From Isosphaeraceae bacterium (GTDB lineage Bacteria; Planctomycetota; Planctomycetia; Isosphaerales; Isosphaeraceae), in the NCBI GenBank assembly GCA_031291845.1, contig JARLIH010000399.1:1-64000 (forward strand): a DNA stretch of 64,000 bases. The letters are read 5' to 3'. Positions within the stretch are counted from its first letter, which is position 1, and every line of letters begins with the position of its first letter. Made by a program: the position numbers and the translations under genes. Shown here piece by piece: positions 53,723 to 61,864 of the stretch. The notes under the pieces were generated by a model that ran no database searches, was not told where the DNA came from, and saw only the letters and a list, made by a program, of their open reading frames with translations.

Positions 53723-55216
53723 TCAACGCGGTCCGCGATCGCGGCTGCTGACGACGACGGTGCGGACCTCGCCCGACGGAACCATCACCTGGAGTGGGAT
53801 GCCGTCCTCGGGCTTGTAGGCGGCGGCGGCCTTGTCGTACTCGTCCTTCGTGTGCACGGGCGTTTGTCCCACGCCGACGATGGCCATGCCAGGGCGGAGC
53901 CCCACCCGGAACGCCGGGCTTTCGGCCACGACCTGGTCGATCACGAGCATGCCCTGGGGATGGGTGCGGGGGTCGGGCGGAACGGGCATGAGCCGGAAGC
54001 CGAGCGACTCGACGGCCGGCGGGGGGGGCTGTTCGCCGATCGTGACCGTCAGCGTTTGCCGTTTCCCCTCGCGGTACAGCTCGATGGGAACGTTCGCGCC
54101 GACCTGAGCGCGCGCGGCGTGGTTGCGCAGGCTGGCGGGGTCCTGGACGTCCTTTTCTCCGAGCTTGACGACGACGTCGCCCGCCTGGATCCCCGCCTTC
54201 GCGGCCGGGCTGTCGGGTTGGACGTGGCTCACGAGCGCCCCGCGCGTCCCTTTCGGGACGTTGAGCTGGCGGGCGAGGTCGGGCGTCAGGTCCTGAATGC
54301 CGATCCCGAGGTAGCCCCGAATGACGCGCCCCTGCTTGATCAAGCCCTCAACCACCGGGCGCGCGAGGTTCGAGGGGATGGCCAGGCCGATTCCCTCGAA
54401 GCCGCCGCGCTGGCTCGCATAGATCGCGGTGTTGATCCCGATGACCTTGCCGGCCAGGTTGATGAGCGGGCCCCCGGAGTTGCCGGGGTTGATTGCGGCG
54501 TCCGTCTGCAGGAAATCCTGATAGGCTTCCATGTCGAGGTTGGGCAGCGGCAGGTTATTGCGGCCGGTCGCGGAAATGATGCCCGCGGTGACGGTATGGT
54601 CGAGCATGAACGGGCTGCCAATGGCCAGGACCCAGTCGCCGATGTCCAGCTTGTCGGAATCGCCCCACTGCGCAGCGACCTTGAGCTCAGCGCGGACCTG
54701 GATCACGGCCAGGTCCGTCTTCGGATCTTCGCCGACGACGCGCGCGGCGACCTCGTTCCCGTCTCTCAGCCGCACGCTGATCCGGTCGGCGCCCTTGACG
54801 ACGTGCTGGTTGGTGACGATGTAGCCGTTGTCCGCGTCGATAATGAAGCCCGAGCCGATCTCCATGGTCTCGCCCTGCCGGCCCTCGGCCACCGGGCCGT
54901 TGCCGCGGATGAAGTGGCGCGACTGGATGTTGACGACGGCCGGCGACACGGCGACCGTGGCCATGCGAAACAGTTGCGACGCGCGGTTGATCACCCCGGC
55001 CTCGTCGAGATTCGCGAGCGCCTGGCGCGCGGCCTGCGCCCGGCCGGCCTCCCACGCATAGCCGGTACGCTCGGCCACGTAAGGGATGCCGTAGACCAGG
55101 GCCGCGAGGAAGCAGAGAACGAGCAACACCAGCACGAACCCGCGCCGAATGGGCGGAGTGGTGGGCCGGGGCGGGGGGAGCGTAGGGTCGAAGTCCTGCG
55201 GTTCGAACGACGCCAT
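53723..55216 (-). CDS. htrA: HtrA/DegP-type serine protease, membrane-anchored, two PDZ domains
   Basis: Predicted 497 residues. A cytoplasmic N-terminus is followed by one TM helix (FVLVLLVLCFLAALVYGIPY, residues 27-46). The trypsin-like catalytic triad is intact: His138 (NQHVV), Asp168 (KTDLAVI), Ser247 (GNSGGPL). Two PDZ domains follow (about 310-400 with GYLGIGIQDLTPDLARQL, and about 415-495 with MLVIDQVVAESPAF). It degrades misfolded envelope proteins in the periplasm. The ATG at 55216 fits the cytoplasmic tail; upstream in-frame sequence is shadow. A 103-bp gap separates it from the hypothetical gene upstream at 55320. Confidence 0.95.
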   Translation of the reverse strand: MASFEPQDFDPTLPPPRPTTPPIRRGFVLVLLVLCFLAALVYGIPYVAERTGYAWEAGRAQAARQALANLDEAGVINRASQLFRMATVAVSPAVVNIQSRHFIRGNGPVAEGRQGETMEIGSGFIIDADNGYIVTNQHVVKGADRISVRLRDGNEVAARVVGEDPKTDLAVIQVRAELKVAAQWGDSDKLDIGDWVLAIGSPFMLDHTVTAGIISATGRNNLPLPNLDMEAYQDFLQTDAAINPGNSGGPLINLAGKVIGINTAIYASQRGGFEGIGLAIPSNLARPVVEGLIKQGRVIRGYLGIGIQDLTPDLARQLNVPKGTRGALVSHVQPDSPAAKAGIQAGDVVVKLGEKDVQDPASLRNHAARAQVGANVPIELYREGKRQTLTVTIGEQPPPPAVESLGFRLMPVPPDPRTHPQGMLVIDQVVAESPAFRVGLRPGMAIVGVGQTPVHTKDEYDKAAAAYKPEDGIPLQVMVPSGEVRTVVVSSRDRGPR

Positions 55217-55319
55217 CGGCGGGTTGGCTCCTATTGCGCACGGCCCGGCAGCGCGACGCCGGGGCCGCTCGCGTTCCCCGGGTCCGCGACTCCCATTCTC
55301 GGCGCAGGGGAGGCCGAAA

Positions 55320-56450
55320 TCAACCGGCGTGCCCGCTCCGCCCGTCTTGCCCGTGCGCCACGGCTCGCGCATTGCGGGCCGGCCAGGTGCGGGGTACGGT
55401 GAACCAGTTGAGGCTTGTGCCCGGACGCTTGGGGTGCAGCAAGGCGCACACCCGCTGTCCGCCCGGCCCGAAAACGGGGGTGGTGTCAGCGCAGTTGTCC
55501 GCCAAGACGACCGCTCGCCGCGAGTCCGCCCGCGGCGCACCGGTGACCGGGTCGAGCCGCACGGGCGCGACGTGCAATTTCCGGTCAAGCTGGTGGAGCG
55601 CACTGGCCACGTACGCGACGACCAAACCGCTGGGCGTGGCCGCGACGCTCGACGCCGATTCATCGTAGACCGTCTCGTCCGGCAGGGTGAGACGCCCTGC
55701 CGCGATGATCGCCGTGCCTTTGGCGTTGAGCCGGAGCCACCAGAGCTGCGCACTGGTATACCCGTCGTCGTTCGGTTGCGGGCGCAAATAGCGGAGTGAC
55801 ACGATCATCGTGTGCTCGAAACCGGGCGCGCTGGGCCAGGAAGGATGCCGAATCATCACGGGACCGGCGCCGGGGGGGGCGACATCCCAGCGTATCGGGG
55901 TAGGCGTCCCTTCGTCGCCCGCCGGCCGGTCCCCCGCACGAGCCTGCGTGTCGAACGAAACGTGATAGAGCATGCCGTCCGCCGACGCAAAAAGGACCCG
56001 ATCCGCCGTGCCGGGATACCAGCACGCGCCCCCTTGCGGCAACACGTCGCACGCGATTCGCGCGACCTCCTCTCCCTGCGGGTAGGTGAAGCACGCCAGG
56101 CCGAAGTCGACCATCACCACCGACCCGTCTCTCCCTTCATCCTTGCGCCAACGCCCGATGACGTGCGAAACCCCCTTTTCATCCTGCCAGGGGGAGCAGG
56201 CCGCGTCGTCAAAGTGTTCCCCTGCCGGAAGAAGCAGCCGCGTCACCGCGCCTGTCTCCGCGTCCACAAAGCGCGTGCTCTCGTCGACGCCGTCAAAGGC
56301 AAGCCCGGAGAGCCCAACCACACCGACCTTCCGCGGAACGCGCAGGTGCCGCCCGGATGGCGCAAGGCGAGCAACCTCGATCGCCACCAGGGTGCTTCCC
56401 AGAGCGACCAGCAAGGCTAGCCGCAACAAGGCCGTGAGCGAAAAGCGCAT
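55320..56450 (-). CDS. Membrane-anchored or exported protein of unknown function
   Basis: Predicted 376 residues. N-terminal signal or anchor (LTALLRLALLVALGSTLVAI). The rest has alternating beta-strand patterns with conserved-looking blocks (ACWYPGTADRVLFASADGML; LWWLRLNAKGTAIIAAGRLT; SSVAATPSGLVVAYVASALH), suggesting a beta-propeller or similar fold, though no repeat motif is clean. No catalytic residues are evident. Same direction as and 103 bp upstream of the HtrA protease, so it may share its operon and act in envelope quality control (inference). Confidence 0.7.
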   Translation of the reverse strand: MRFSLTALLRLALLVALGSTLVAIEVARLAPSGRHLRVPRKVGVVGLSGLAFDGVDESTRFVDAETGAVTRLLLPAGEHFDDAACSPWQDEKGVSHVIGRWRKDEGRDGSVVMVDFGLACFTYPQGEEVARIACDVLPQGGACWYPGTADRVLFASADGMLYHVSFDTQARAGDRPAGDEGTPTPIRWDVAPPGAGPVMIRHPSWPSAPGFEHTMIVSLRYLRPQPNDDGYTSAQLWWLRLNAKGTAIIAAGRLTLPDETVYDESASSVAATPSGLVVAYVASALHQLDRKLHVAPVRLDPVTGAPRADSRRAVVLADNCADTTPVFGPGGQRVCALLHPKRPGTSLNWFTVPRTWPARNARAVAHGQDGRSGHAG

Positions 56451-56808
56451 GGTGTCCTACTTCTCTCGCCGGCCACCCCCCCCGCAAGTCGCGAGCGCGA
56501 ATGGCCCAAAAGGTTAGCGCGAACAGTCTGACAATTCGGCGAGGCTCACACCGGCGGGAGCGCCCCGACGACCTCACCATCGAGGACCGGCATCGCACTT
56601 TTGACCGCAGCCTACATGCGTTGTCGCATTGGCTCCTCCACGCATTAAACACTATAGGTCCCCAAAACGGATCGGGCAAGCCTTGGTCTTTCCGGCGGTC
56701 CGGGGCTCGGGTAGGCTGGATCATTGAGATTAAGGTGGGGCGAAGCCCTGGCGCTCTGCGCAAGCCTCCGACCCCTGTCTTGTTTGAGGGGACGCCCTCC
56801 GGCCGGGT
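56451..56808. other. Divergent intergenic region, no gene
   Basis: 358 bp between the 55320 gene start and asnB. A locally A/T-rich patch (attaaacactatagg near 56643-56658) is the likeliest promoter zone but no -10/-35 pair was confirmed. Confidence 0.4.
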
Positions 56809-58686
56809 ATGTGCGGGATTGCCGGGTTCGTCAATGGCGGGGGAGAACCGGCCGACCGTGCGGTCCTGGTGCGGATGACGGAGGCGCTTGCGCACCGGGG
56901 GCCGGACGGCTCGGGGTTCTTCACCGATGGGCCTGTCGCTCTCGGACACCGGAGGCTCTCGATCATCGACGTGGCCGGCGGCGCCCAGCCGCTGGCGAAT
57001 GAAGATGAAACGGTCTGGGTCACGTACAACGGCGAGCTCTACAACGAGCTGCCGATGCGCGCTACGCTACGGGCGCGCGGGCACGTGTACCGCACGCAGT
57101 CGGACACCGAGAGCCTGGTCCACCTGTATGAGGAGGACGGCGCGGACTTCGTCCGCGGCCTCAACGGGATGTTTGCGCTTGCGCTCTGGGACAGTCGCCG
57201 GTCCCGTCTGGTCCTGGCGCGGGACCGCATGGGGCAGAAACCGCTCTATTACGCCGAGACCCCCGGCGGGGGCCTGGTCTTCGGGTCCGAGCCGAAGGCC
57301 TTGCTGCTCCACCCGGCGGTCGCCCGGGCCCTCGACCCGCAGAGCTTGGCCCGCTACTTGTTTTATGAGTACCTGCCCGCCCCGCACTCGATCTGGCAAG
57401 GGTTGCGCAAGCTGCCGCACGCGCACCTGTTGATCTGGGAAGGGGGGCGCACCTCGCTCGTACGCTACTGGGAGCCGCCGCTTCCCACGCCGTCAGCGCA
57501 GGAGCCGTTCGAGGCCGCGGCGGAACGGTTCTGGGTCGATCTGCGGGGGGCCGTCGGCCGGCACCGGCGGTCGGACGTGCCGTTGGGCGTGTTCCTCTCG
57601 GGAGGGATCGACTCGTCGAGCGTCGCCGCCGCCTTGACGGAGCTCGAGCCCGCGCGGTCGGTCCGAACGTTTTCGATCGGGTTCGAGGACCCCACCTTCG
57701 ACGAGAGCAGCCACGCCCGCGCGGTCGCGCGCCACCTGGGGACCGACCACCACGAGCGGATCTTCTCGGCCGAGACCGTGCTCGAACTACTGCCCGAAGT
57801 CGCCGGTTGGCTCGACGAGCCGTTCGGCGATGCCTCGGTGCTGCCGACCCACCTGCTGAGTCGCTTCGCTCGCACCGCGGTCACCGTCGCGCTCGGCGGC
57901 GACGGCGCTGACGAGCTATTGGCGGGCTACCCGACGTTCCAGGCCGAACGGGCCGCCCGCGTCTTCCGCCGTCTCCCGGACCGGGCTCGCCGGCTCGCCG
58001 GCTCGGCGGTCGGCCGGCTCCCCGTCGACCACGGCAACCTCAGCTTCGACTTCCGCCTCAAGCAGTTTCTCCGAGGGGCCGGCGAACCCCCCGCGCTCGC
58101 GCACCAGCGCTGGCTCGGCTCGTTTTCGGGCCCGGAGATCGCCCACCTCCTCGTCGACCCCAACACGCTCGACGTCGAGGCCGAGCACCTCCGCCGGGCC
58201 GACGCACTCGCGCCGGGGGCCGATCCCTTGACCCGCTCGCTCTGGCTCTACCAGGACACGTACCTGCCGGAAGACATCCTCACCAAGGTCGACCGCGCGA
58301 GCATGGCGTGCGGCCTCGAGGTTCGCGCGCCGATGCTCGACGCCGAGTTGGTCGATTCGGTCGAGCGACTCCCCGCGGAATTCAAGTACGGGCGCGGGCA
58401 GACCAAGCGCTTGCTCAAGCGGGCGGCTTCGGGTAGGCTCCCCGCGTCGATTCTCGAACGGCCCAAAAAAGGCTTCGGCATTCCGGTTGCACGCTGGCTC
58501 CGTGGCCCGCTCTCTCCCTTGGTCGAACGGCTCCTGAATCGCGAGCGCCTGGAGCGCCAGGGCCTCTTCCGCCCGGAGGAGGTCGCCCGCCGCGTGGGCG
58601 AGCACGCCGCGGGCGTCCGCGACCATCGCAAGCCGCTCTGGACGCTGCTCATGTTCCAGCTCTGGTACGACCACTGGCTGGGATGA
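56809..58686 (+). CDS. asnB: Asparagine synthase (glutamine-hydrolysing)
   Basis: Predicted 625 residues. The N-terminal class II glutamine amidotransferase domain starts with the nucleophile Cys2 (MCGIAGFVNG) and contains LAHRGPDGSGF and YNGELYNE. The C-terminal synthetase domain carries the ATP-pyrophosphatase loop SGGIDSSS (264-271) and LGGDGADELLAGYPTFQAER; KVDRASMACGLEVRAPMLD completes it. Some members of this family act on other acids in surface polymer or secondary pathways, but no such genes are next to it. ATG 56809 is fixed by the need for Cys2. Confidence 0.94.
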   Translation: MCGIAGFVNGGGEPADRAVLVRMTEALAHRGPDGSGFFTDGPVALGHRRLSIIDVAGGAQPLANEDETVWVTYNGELYNELPMRATLRARGHVYRTQSDTESLVHLYEEDGADFVRGLNGMFALALWDSRRSRLVLARDRMGQKPLYYAETPGGGLVFGSEPKALLLHPAVARALDPQSLARYLFYEYLPAPHSIWQGLRKLPHAHLLIWEGGRTSLVRYWEPPLPTPSAQEPFEAAAERFWVDLRGAVGRHRRSDVPLGVFLSGGIDSSSVAAALTELEPARSVRTFSIGFEDPTFDESSHARAVARHLGTDHHERIFSAETVLELLPEVAGWLDEPFGDASVLPTHLLSRFARTAVTVALGGDGADELLAGYPTFQAERAARVFRRLPDRARRLAGSAVGRLPVDHGNLSFDFRLKQFLRGAGEPPALAHQRWLGSFSGPEIAHLLVDPNTLDVEAEHLRRADALAPGADPLTRSLWLYQDTYLPEDILTKVDRASMACGLEVRAPMLDAELVDSVERLPAEFKYGRGQTKRLLKRAASGRLPASILERPKKGFGIPVARWLRGPLSPLVERLLNRERLERQGLFRPEEVARRVGEHAAGVRDHRKPLWTLLMFQLWYDHWLG

Positions 58687-58740
58687 TCGATCTCGAAATT
58701 TCACCACAAAGGCACAAAGACACAAAGGAAAGAAGATCGA

Positions 58741-58880
58741 AGAGGCTATCCGCAGATGACGCAGATAAAAGCCGATCCGATTTAAGCGTTAAATCTTTTC
58801 TGGACTTCCTCAATTCGCGAATTCGAGTGTCATTATTCTATTTATCTGCGTACATCCGCGTCATCTGCGGATAACCTCTT
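58741..58880. repeat. Inverted intergenic repeat (tatccgcagatgacgcagat type)
   Basis: Left arm 58741-58769 (agaggctatccgcagatgac, gcagataaa) and right arm 58841-58880 (tttatctgcgtacatccgcg, tcatctgcggataacctctt) are inverted copies separated by 71 bp of lower-GC DNA. The right arm has an extra 11-bp partial repeat inside. I recognise this as a widespread multicopy intergenic element. The local base composition is clearly less GC-rich than the flanking genes. Confidence 0.8.
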
Positions 58881-58934
58881 CTCTGTTTTGCCTTGCTGTC
58901 TTTGAGGTTGGTTCTCAAACTCTTTGCCAATAGC

Positions 58935-59663
58935 ATGAGAATTCTCGTCGTCTCGGACATTCACGCGAACTGGCCTGCGCTTGCGGCGATTAATGAGCCG
59001 CATGACGTGTGCCTTTGCCTGGGCGATCTGGTCGATTACGGGCCGGACCCGGGGCTGTGCGTGCGCTGGGCGATGATGCACGCGGACCACGCGATTCGCG
59101 GCAACCACGACCACGGCGTTGCGCAGGGGATCCCCGTGGTGGGGGAGAGCGGTTACCGCTACCTCACGCGGGTATCGCGTCCCTTGATGTGGTCGGCGCT
59201 GGGGCAAGACGAGCGGCGGTACTTGCTGCAACTGCCGCTGACCCGGCGTGTGACGCTCGGCGGCCGACGGTTCCTGATGGTTCACGCGACGCCGCGCGAC
59301 CCGCTCGACGAATACCTGATGAAGGACCCTGCGGCCTGGGCCAAGCGCGTGCAGAGCGCGGACGCCGACATCGTGTGCGTGGGGCACTCGCACTTGCAGT
59401 TCAACATCGAGGTCGACGGCGTTGTCGTGCTCAACCCCGGCAGCGTGGGGCAACCGCGCGACGGTGACCCGCGCGCGGCGTACGCGGTGATCGACGACAA
59501 CCGCATCGAGCTCAAGCGGGTCGCGTACCCGGTGGAGGAGACCGTGGCGCGGGTCGAGTCGTCGCCGCTGCCGGACCGGGCGAAGCGGCTGCTCGTCCAC
59601 AGCCTGCGCAACGGCCGGCTCCCGGAGCCGGCGCCGGCCCTGGCCGCCGAGGAGCCGGCATGA
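58935..59663 (+). CDS. Metallophosphoesterase, YfcE/MJ0936-like
   Basis: Predicted 242 residues. The dimetal signature is complete: D-x-H at the N-terminus (VVSDIHANWPAL), GDLVDYGP, GNHDHG, then MVHATP and GHSHLQF with NPGSVGQPRDGD. It is a soluble phosphodiesterase or phosphatase of unknown substrate. ATG 58935 gives the standard MRILVVSDIH start. The stop overlaps the MFS start (ATGA at 59660). The strict overlap suggests the three genes phosphoesterase - MFS - PlsC act in one lipid-related process (inference). Confidence 0.92.
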   Translation: MRILVVSDIHANWPALAAINEPHDVCLCLGDLVDYGPDPGLCVRWAMMHADHAIRGNHDHGVAQGIPVVGESGYRYLTRVSRPLMWSALGQDERRYLLQLPLTRRVTLGGRRFLMVHATPRDPLDEYLMKDPAAWAKRVQSADADIVCVGHSHLQFNIEVDGVVVLNPGSVGQPRDGDPRAAYAVIDDNRIELKRVAYPVEETVARVESSPLPDRAKRLLVHSLRNGRLPEPAPALAAEEPA

Positions 59664-60889
59664 GCCGCCCCGCGCGGCTCGGCGGGGCGTACCTCGTCCT
59701 GTTCGCGACGCTCTACGCGGTCCAGGGGGTCGTGGTCGCTTACCTGCTGAACTTCAACAAACCTTACATGAAGCAGGCGGGCCTACGCGAGGACGCGATC
59801 GGCGACGTCCAGACGCTGGCGCTGTTGCCGATGGTGTTGAAGTTCCTGGTCGGGCCGCTGTCGGACCGCGTGAACCTGTTCGGCCTGGGCCACCGCCGGC
59901 CATTCATCGTGCTCGGTCTGCTCATGCAGGCAGCGGGCCTGATCGGTCTGGCGCTGGTGGACCCGTTCCGACACCTTTCGGCGTTCGCGGCGTTGGCGGT
60001 TCTTGCGGTGACGGGCCTGGCGTTTTACGACACGTGCTGCGACGGCATGGTGGTGGACGTGACACCCCCAGAAGCACGGGCGCGCGTGCAGGGGCTATTG
60101 TGGACGTCGCGGTTCCTGGCGGCGACCGTATTCACATTGGGCTTCGGCGCCTGGCTCGGCTGGCTCGGCGGCGCCGGCCGCGCGGGCCACTTGCTGTGGG
60201 CCTCGGCCGCCTTGACGGCGGCGCCGGCCTTGCTGGCGCTTTTGCTGCGCGAGCCCCCGCGAGCGGCCGACGTCGAGGTGTTCCAGTGGTCGGCGCTCGG
60301 CGTCATGGTGCGGAGGCGGTCGCTCTACTTGCTGGCGTTCGGGGGTTTGTACGGACTCGCGGGGATGGGCGTGGAGTCGAACCTCAGTCTCTACTACGGG
60401 CGTCTGGGATTTGATGGCGGCGGCGACGTTGGGGTGCTTGGGGCGTGCCGGAACTTCGGCCGTGCGGCCGGGGCGTTGCTGTTGCCGTTGGCCTTGTCCC
60501 GCATCGGCCGTCGCGCGGTGCTGACGGTGGGCGTCCTCGGGCTCGCTACGGCGATCTCCGGGCAGACGCTCATCGGCTCGCGGCCGGAGGCCGGGGCGTT
60601 CGGCTTTCTGTTTGGCGCGGCCAGCGGGTGGGACGACGCCCTGTTCGCCTTTCTCGCGATGGAGGCGGCCGACCCCCGCATGGCGGCTTCCACCTTTGCG
60701 CTGTTCATGGCGGTGACGAACCTGAGCGTCGTCGGCGACGCGTTGTTCGCGCGGGGCGTGACGGGTTTCGCGCAGTACCGGCTGCCGTTCCTGGCGGCCG
60801 CAGTCGTGGTGCTGGTCGCCTGGCCGTTCACCTGGCCCCTGTCTCGCCCGCCGGCATCTCGGGAGCATGAGGATGCCCCCGGTGCTTAA
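59660..60889 (+). CDS. MFS transporter
   Basis: Predicted 409 residues and about twelve TM helices. The A-motif-like loop after helix 2 is KFLVGPLSDRVNLFGLGHRR, followed by FIVLGLLMQAAGLIGLALVD. It resembles AmpG/BT1-like permeases more than sugar porters. It lies between a phosphoesterase and a PlsC acyltransferase, overlapping both (ATGA upstream; 23 bp with the downstream gene). In Escherichia coli and relatives LplT (an MFS lysophospholipid flippase) sits with Aas, a PlsC-adenylation fusion. A lysophospholipid or lipid-precursor transporter is therefore a reasonable hypothesis, but the substrate is unproven. Confidence 0.85.
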   Translation: MSRPARLGGAYLVLFATLYAVQGVVVAYLLNFNKPYMKQAGLREDAIGDVQTLALLPMVLKFLVGPLSDRVNLFGLGHRRPFIVLGLLMQAAGLIGLALVDPFRHLSAFAALAVLAVTGLAFYDTCCDGMVVDVTPPEARARVQGLLWTSRFLAATVFTLGFGAWLGWLGGAGRAGHLLWASAALTAAPALLALLLREPPRAADVEVFQWSALGVMVRRRSLYLLAFGGLYGLAGMGVESNLSLYYGRLGFDGGGDVGVLGACRNFGRAAGALLLPLALSRIGRRAVLTVGVLGLATAISGQTLIGSRPEAGAFGFLFGAASGWDDALFAFLAMEAADPRMAASTFALFMAVTNLSVVGDALFARGVTGFAQYRLPFLAAAVVVLVAWPFTWPLSRPPASREHEDAPGA

Positions 60890-61856
60890 AATCATCCTCG
60901 CCATCGTTCTGGCCGGTTTCGGAGTCATTGCGGCTCTGCCGTGGCTCGTCCAGCCGCTCCTGCGCGCGCTCCTCTGGACGCGTTACCGGATCATCGTTCG
61001 CGGGCTGGAAAACCTGCCCCGCGATGGTCCGGCCTTGATCGCCGCGAACCACGTGACCTGGTACGACGGCTTCTTCCTGGCGGCGACGTGCCCGCGGCGG
61101 GGACGTGCCCTCGTCAACGGCGACTATGTCCGCTTCCCGGTCATCCGCCAACTGACGCGCTGGGTCGGCCTGATTCCGGTCCCGTTCTCGGGCCCGCGCG
61201 CTCAGCGCGCGATGATCCAGGCGTGCCGCGACGCGCTCGATCGGGGCGAAGTCGTCGCCATCTTTCCGGAGGGCCAGCTCTCGCGCAACGGCCTGACGGG
61301 GACGTTCCACCGGGGCCTGGAGGTGATCCTCTCGGGGCGCGAGCACGTGCCGGTGGTGCCGGTGTTCCTCGACAACCTCTGGGGAAGCCTGCTGAGCTAC
61401 TCCGGGGGCCGGTTCCTGAAGAAGTGGCCGCAGGGGTGGCGGCGGACCGTCGTCGTGGTGTACGGCCCCCCCGTGCCCCTGCCGGTAACCGCCTTTCGCG
61501 TGCGTCAGGCGGTCCTCGAGGCGAGCGTACGAGCATTCGAACAGCGCCCCGTGCCGGTGCGCCCGTTGGAGACGATCGACCCGTCGTTGCCGCGCCTCGA
61601 GCACCCTGCGCTTGGCCCGCTGACCGGCTCGACGGCCGACTTCGACCAGGGGGGCGTGCGCCACCTCGGGCAGAGGCCCGGCAGCGTCGGCCGGCCGCTG
61701 CCGGGCGTGGCGCTGAGGGCCGTGGACGAGCAGGGCCGTCCGCTCCCCGAGGACGTCGTGGGCCGCCTGCACGCGCTGGCGGCAGGGCATGCCGACTGGC
61801 GGGACACCGGCTTGCGCGGCAGTATCGATCGCGACGGGTTCGTGCGGATCGAGTGA
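60867..61856 (+). CDS. PlsC-type acyltransferase with C-terminal remnant of an adenylation domain
   Basis: Predicted 329 residues. An N-terminal membrane helix (VLKIILAIVLAGFGVIAALP) precedes the PlsC domain, with the NHxxxxD motif (NHVTWYDGFF, His62/Asp67) and FPEGQLSRNG (133-142). SLLSYSGGRFLKKWPQGW is like the acyltransferase part of Aas. Residues about 270-329 match a small piece of acyl-CoA/acyl-ACP synthetases: GSVGRPLPGVALRAVDEQGR then DTGLRGSIDRDGFVRIE, the segment around the adenylate-forming motif before the hinge. The ATP-binding motif and most of the roughly 500-residue domain are missing, and the protein ends right after this piece. It probably acylates lysophospholipid. The start overlaps the MFS gene by 23 bp; an ATG two codons downstream is possible. 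Confidence 0.88.
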   Translation: MRMPPVLKIILAIVLAGFGVIAALPWLVQPLLRALLWTRYRIIVRGLENLPRDGPALIAANHVTWYDGFFLAATCPRRGRALVNGDYVRFPVIRQLTRWVGLIPVPFSGPRAQRAMIQACRDALDRGEVVAIFPEGQLSRNGLTGTFHRGLEVILSGREHVPVVPVFLDNLWGSLLSYSGGRFLKKWPQGWRRTVVVVYGPPVPLPVTAFRVRQAVLEASVRAFEQRPVPVRPLETIDPSLPRLEHPALGPLTGSTADFDQGGVRHLGQRPGSVGRPLPGVALRAVDEQGRPLPEDVVGRLHALAAGHADWRDTGLRGSIDRDGFVRIE

Positions 61857-61864
61857 CGGGCCGG

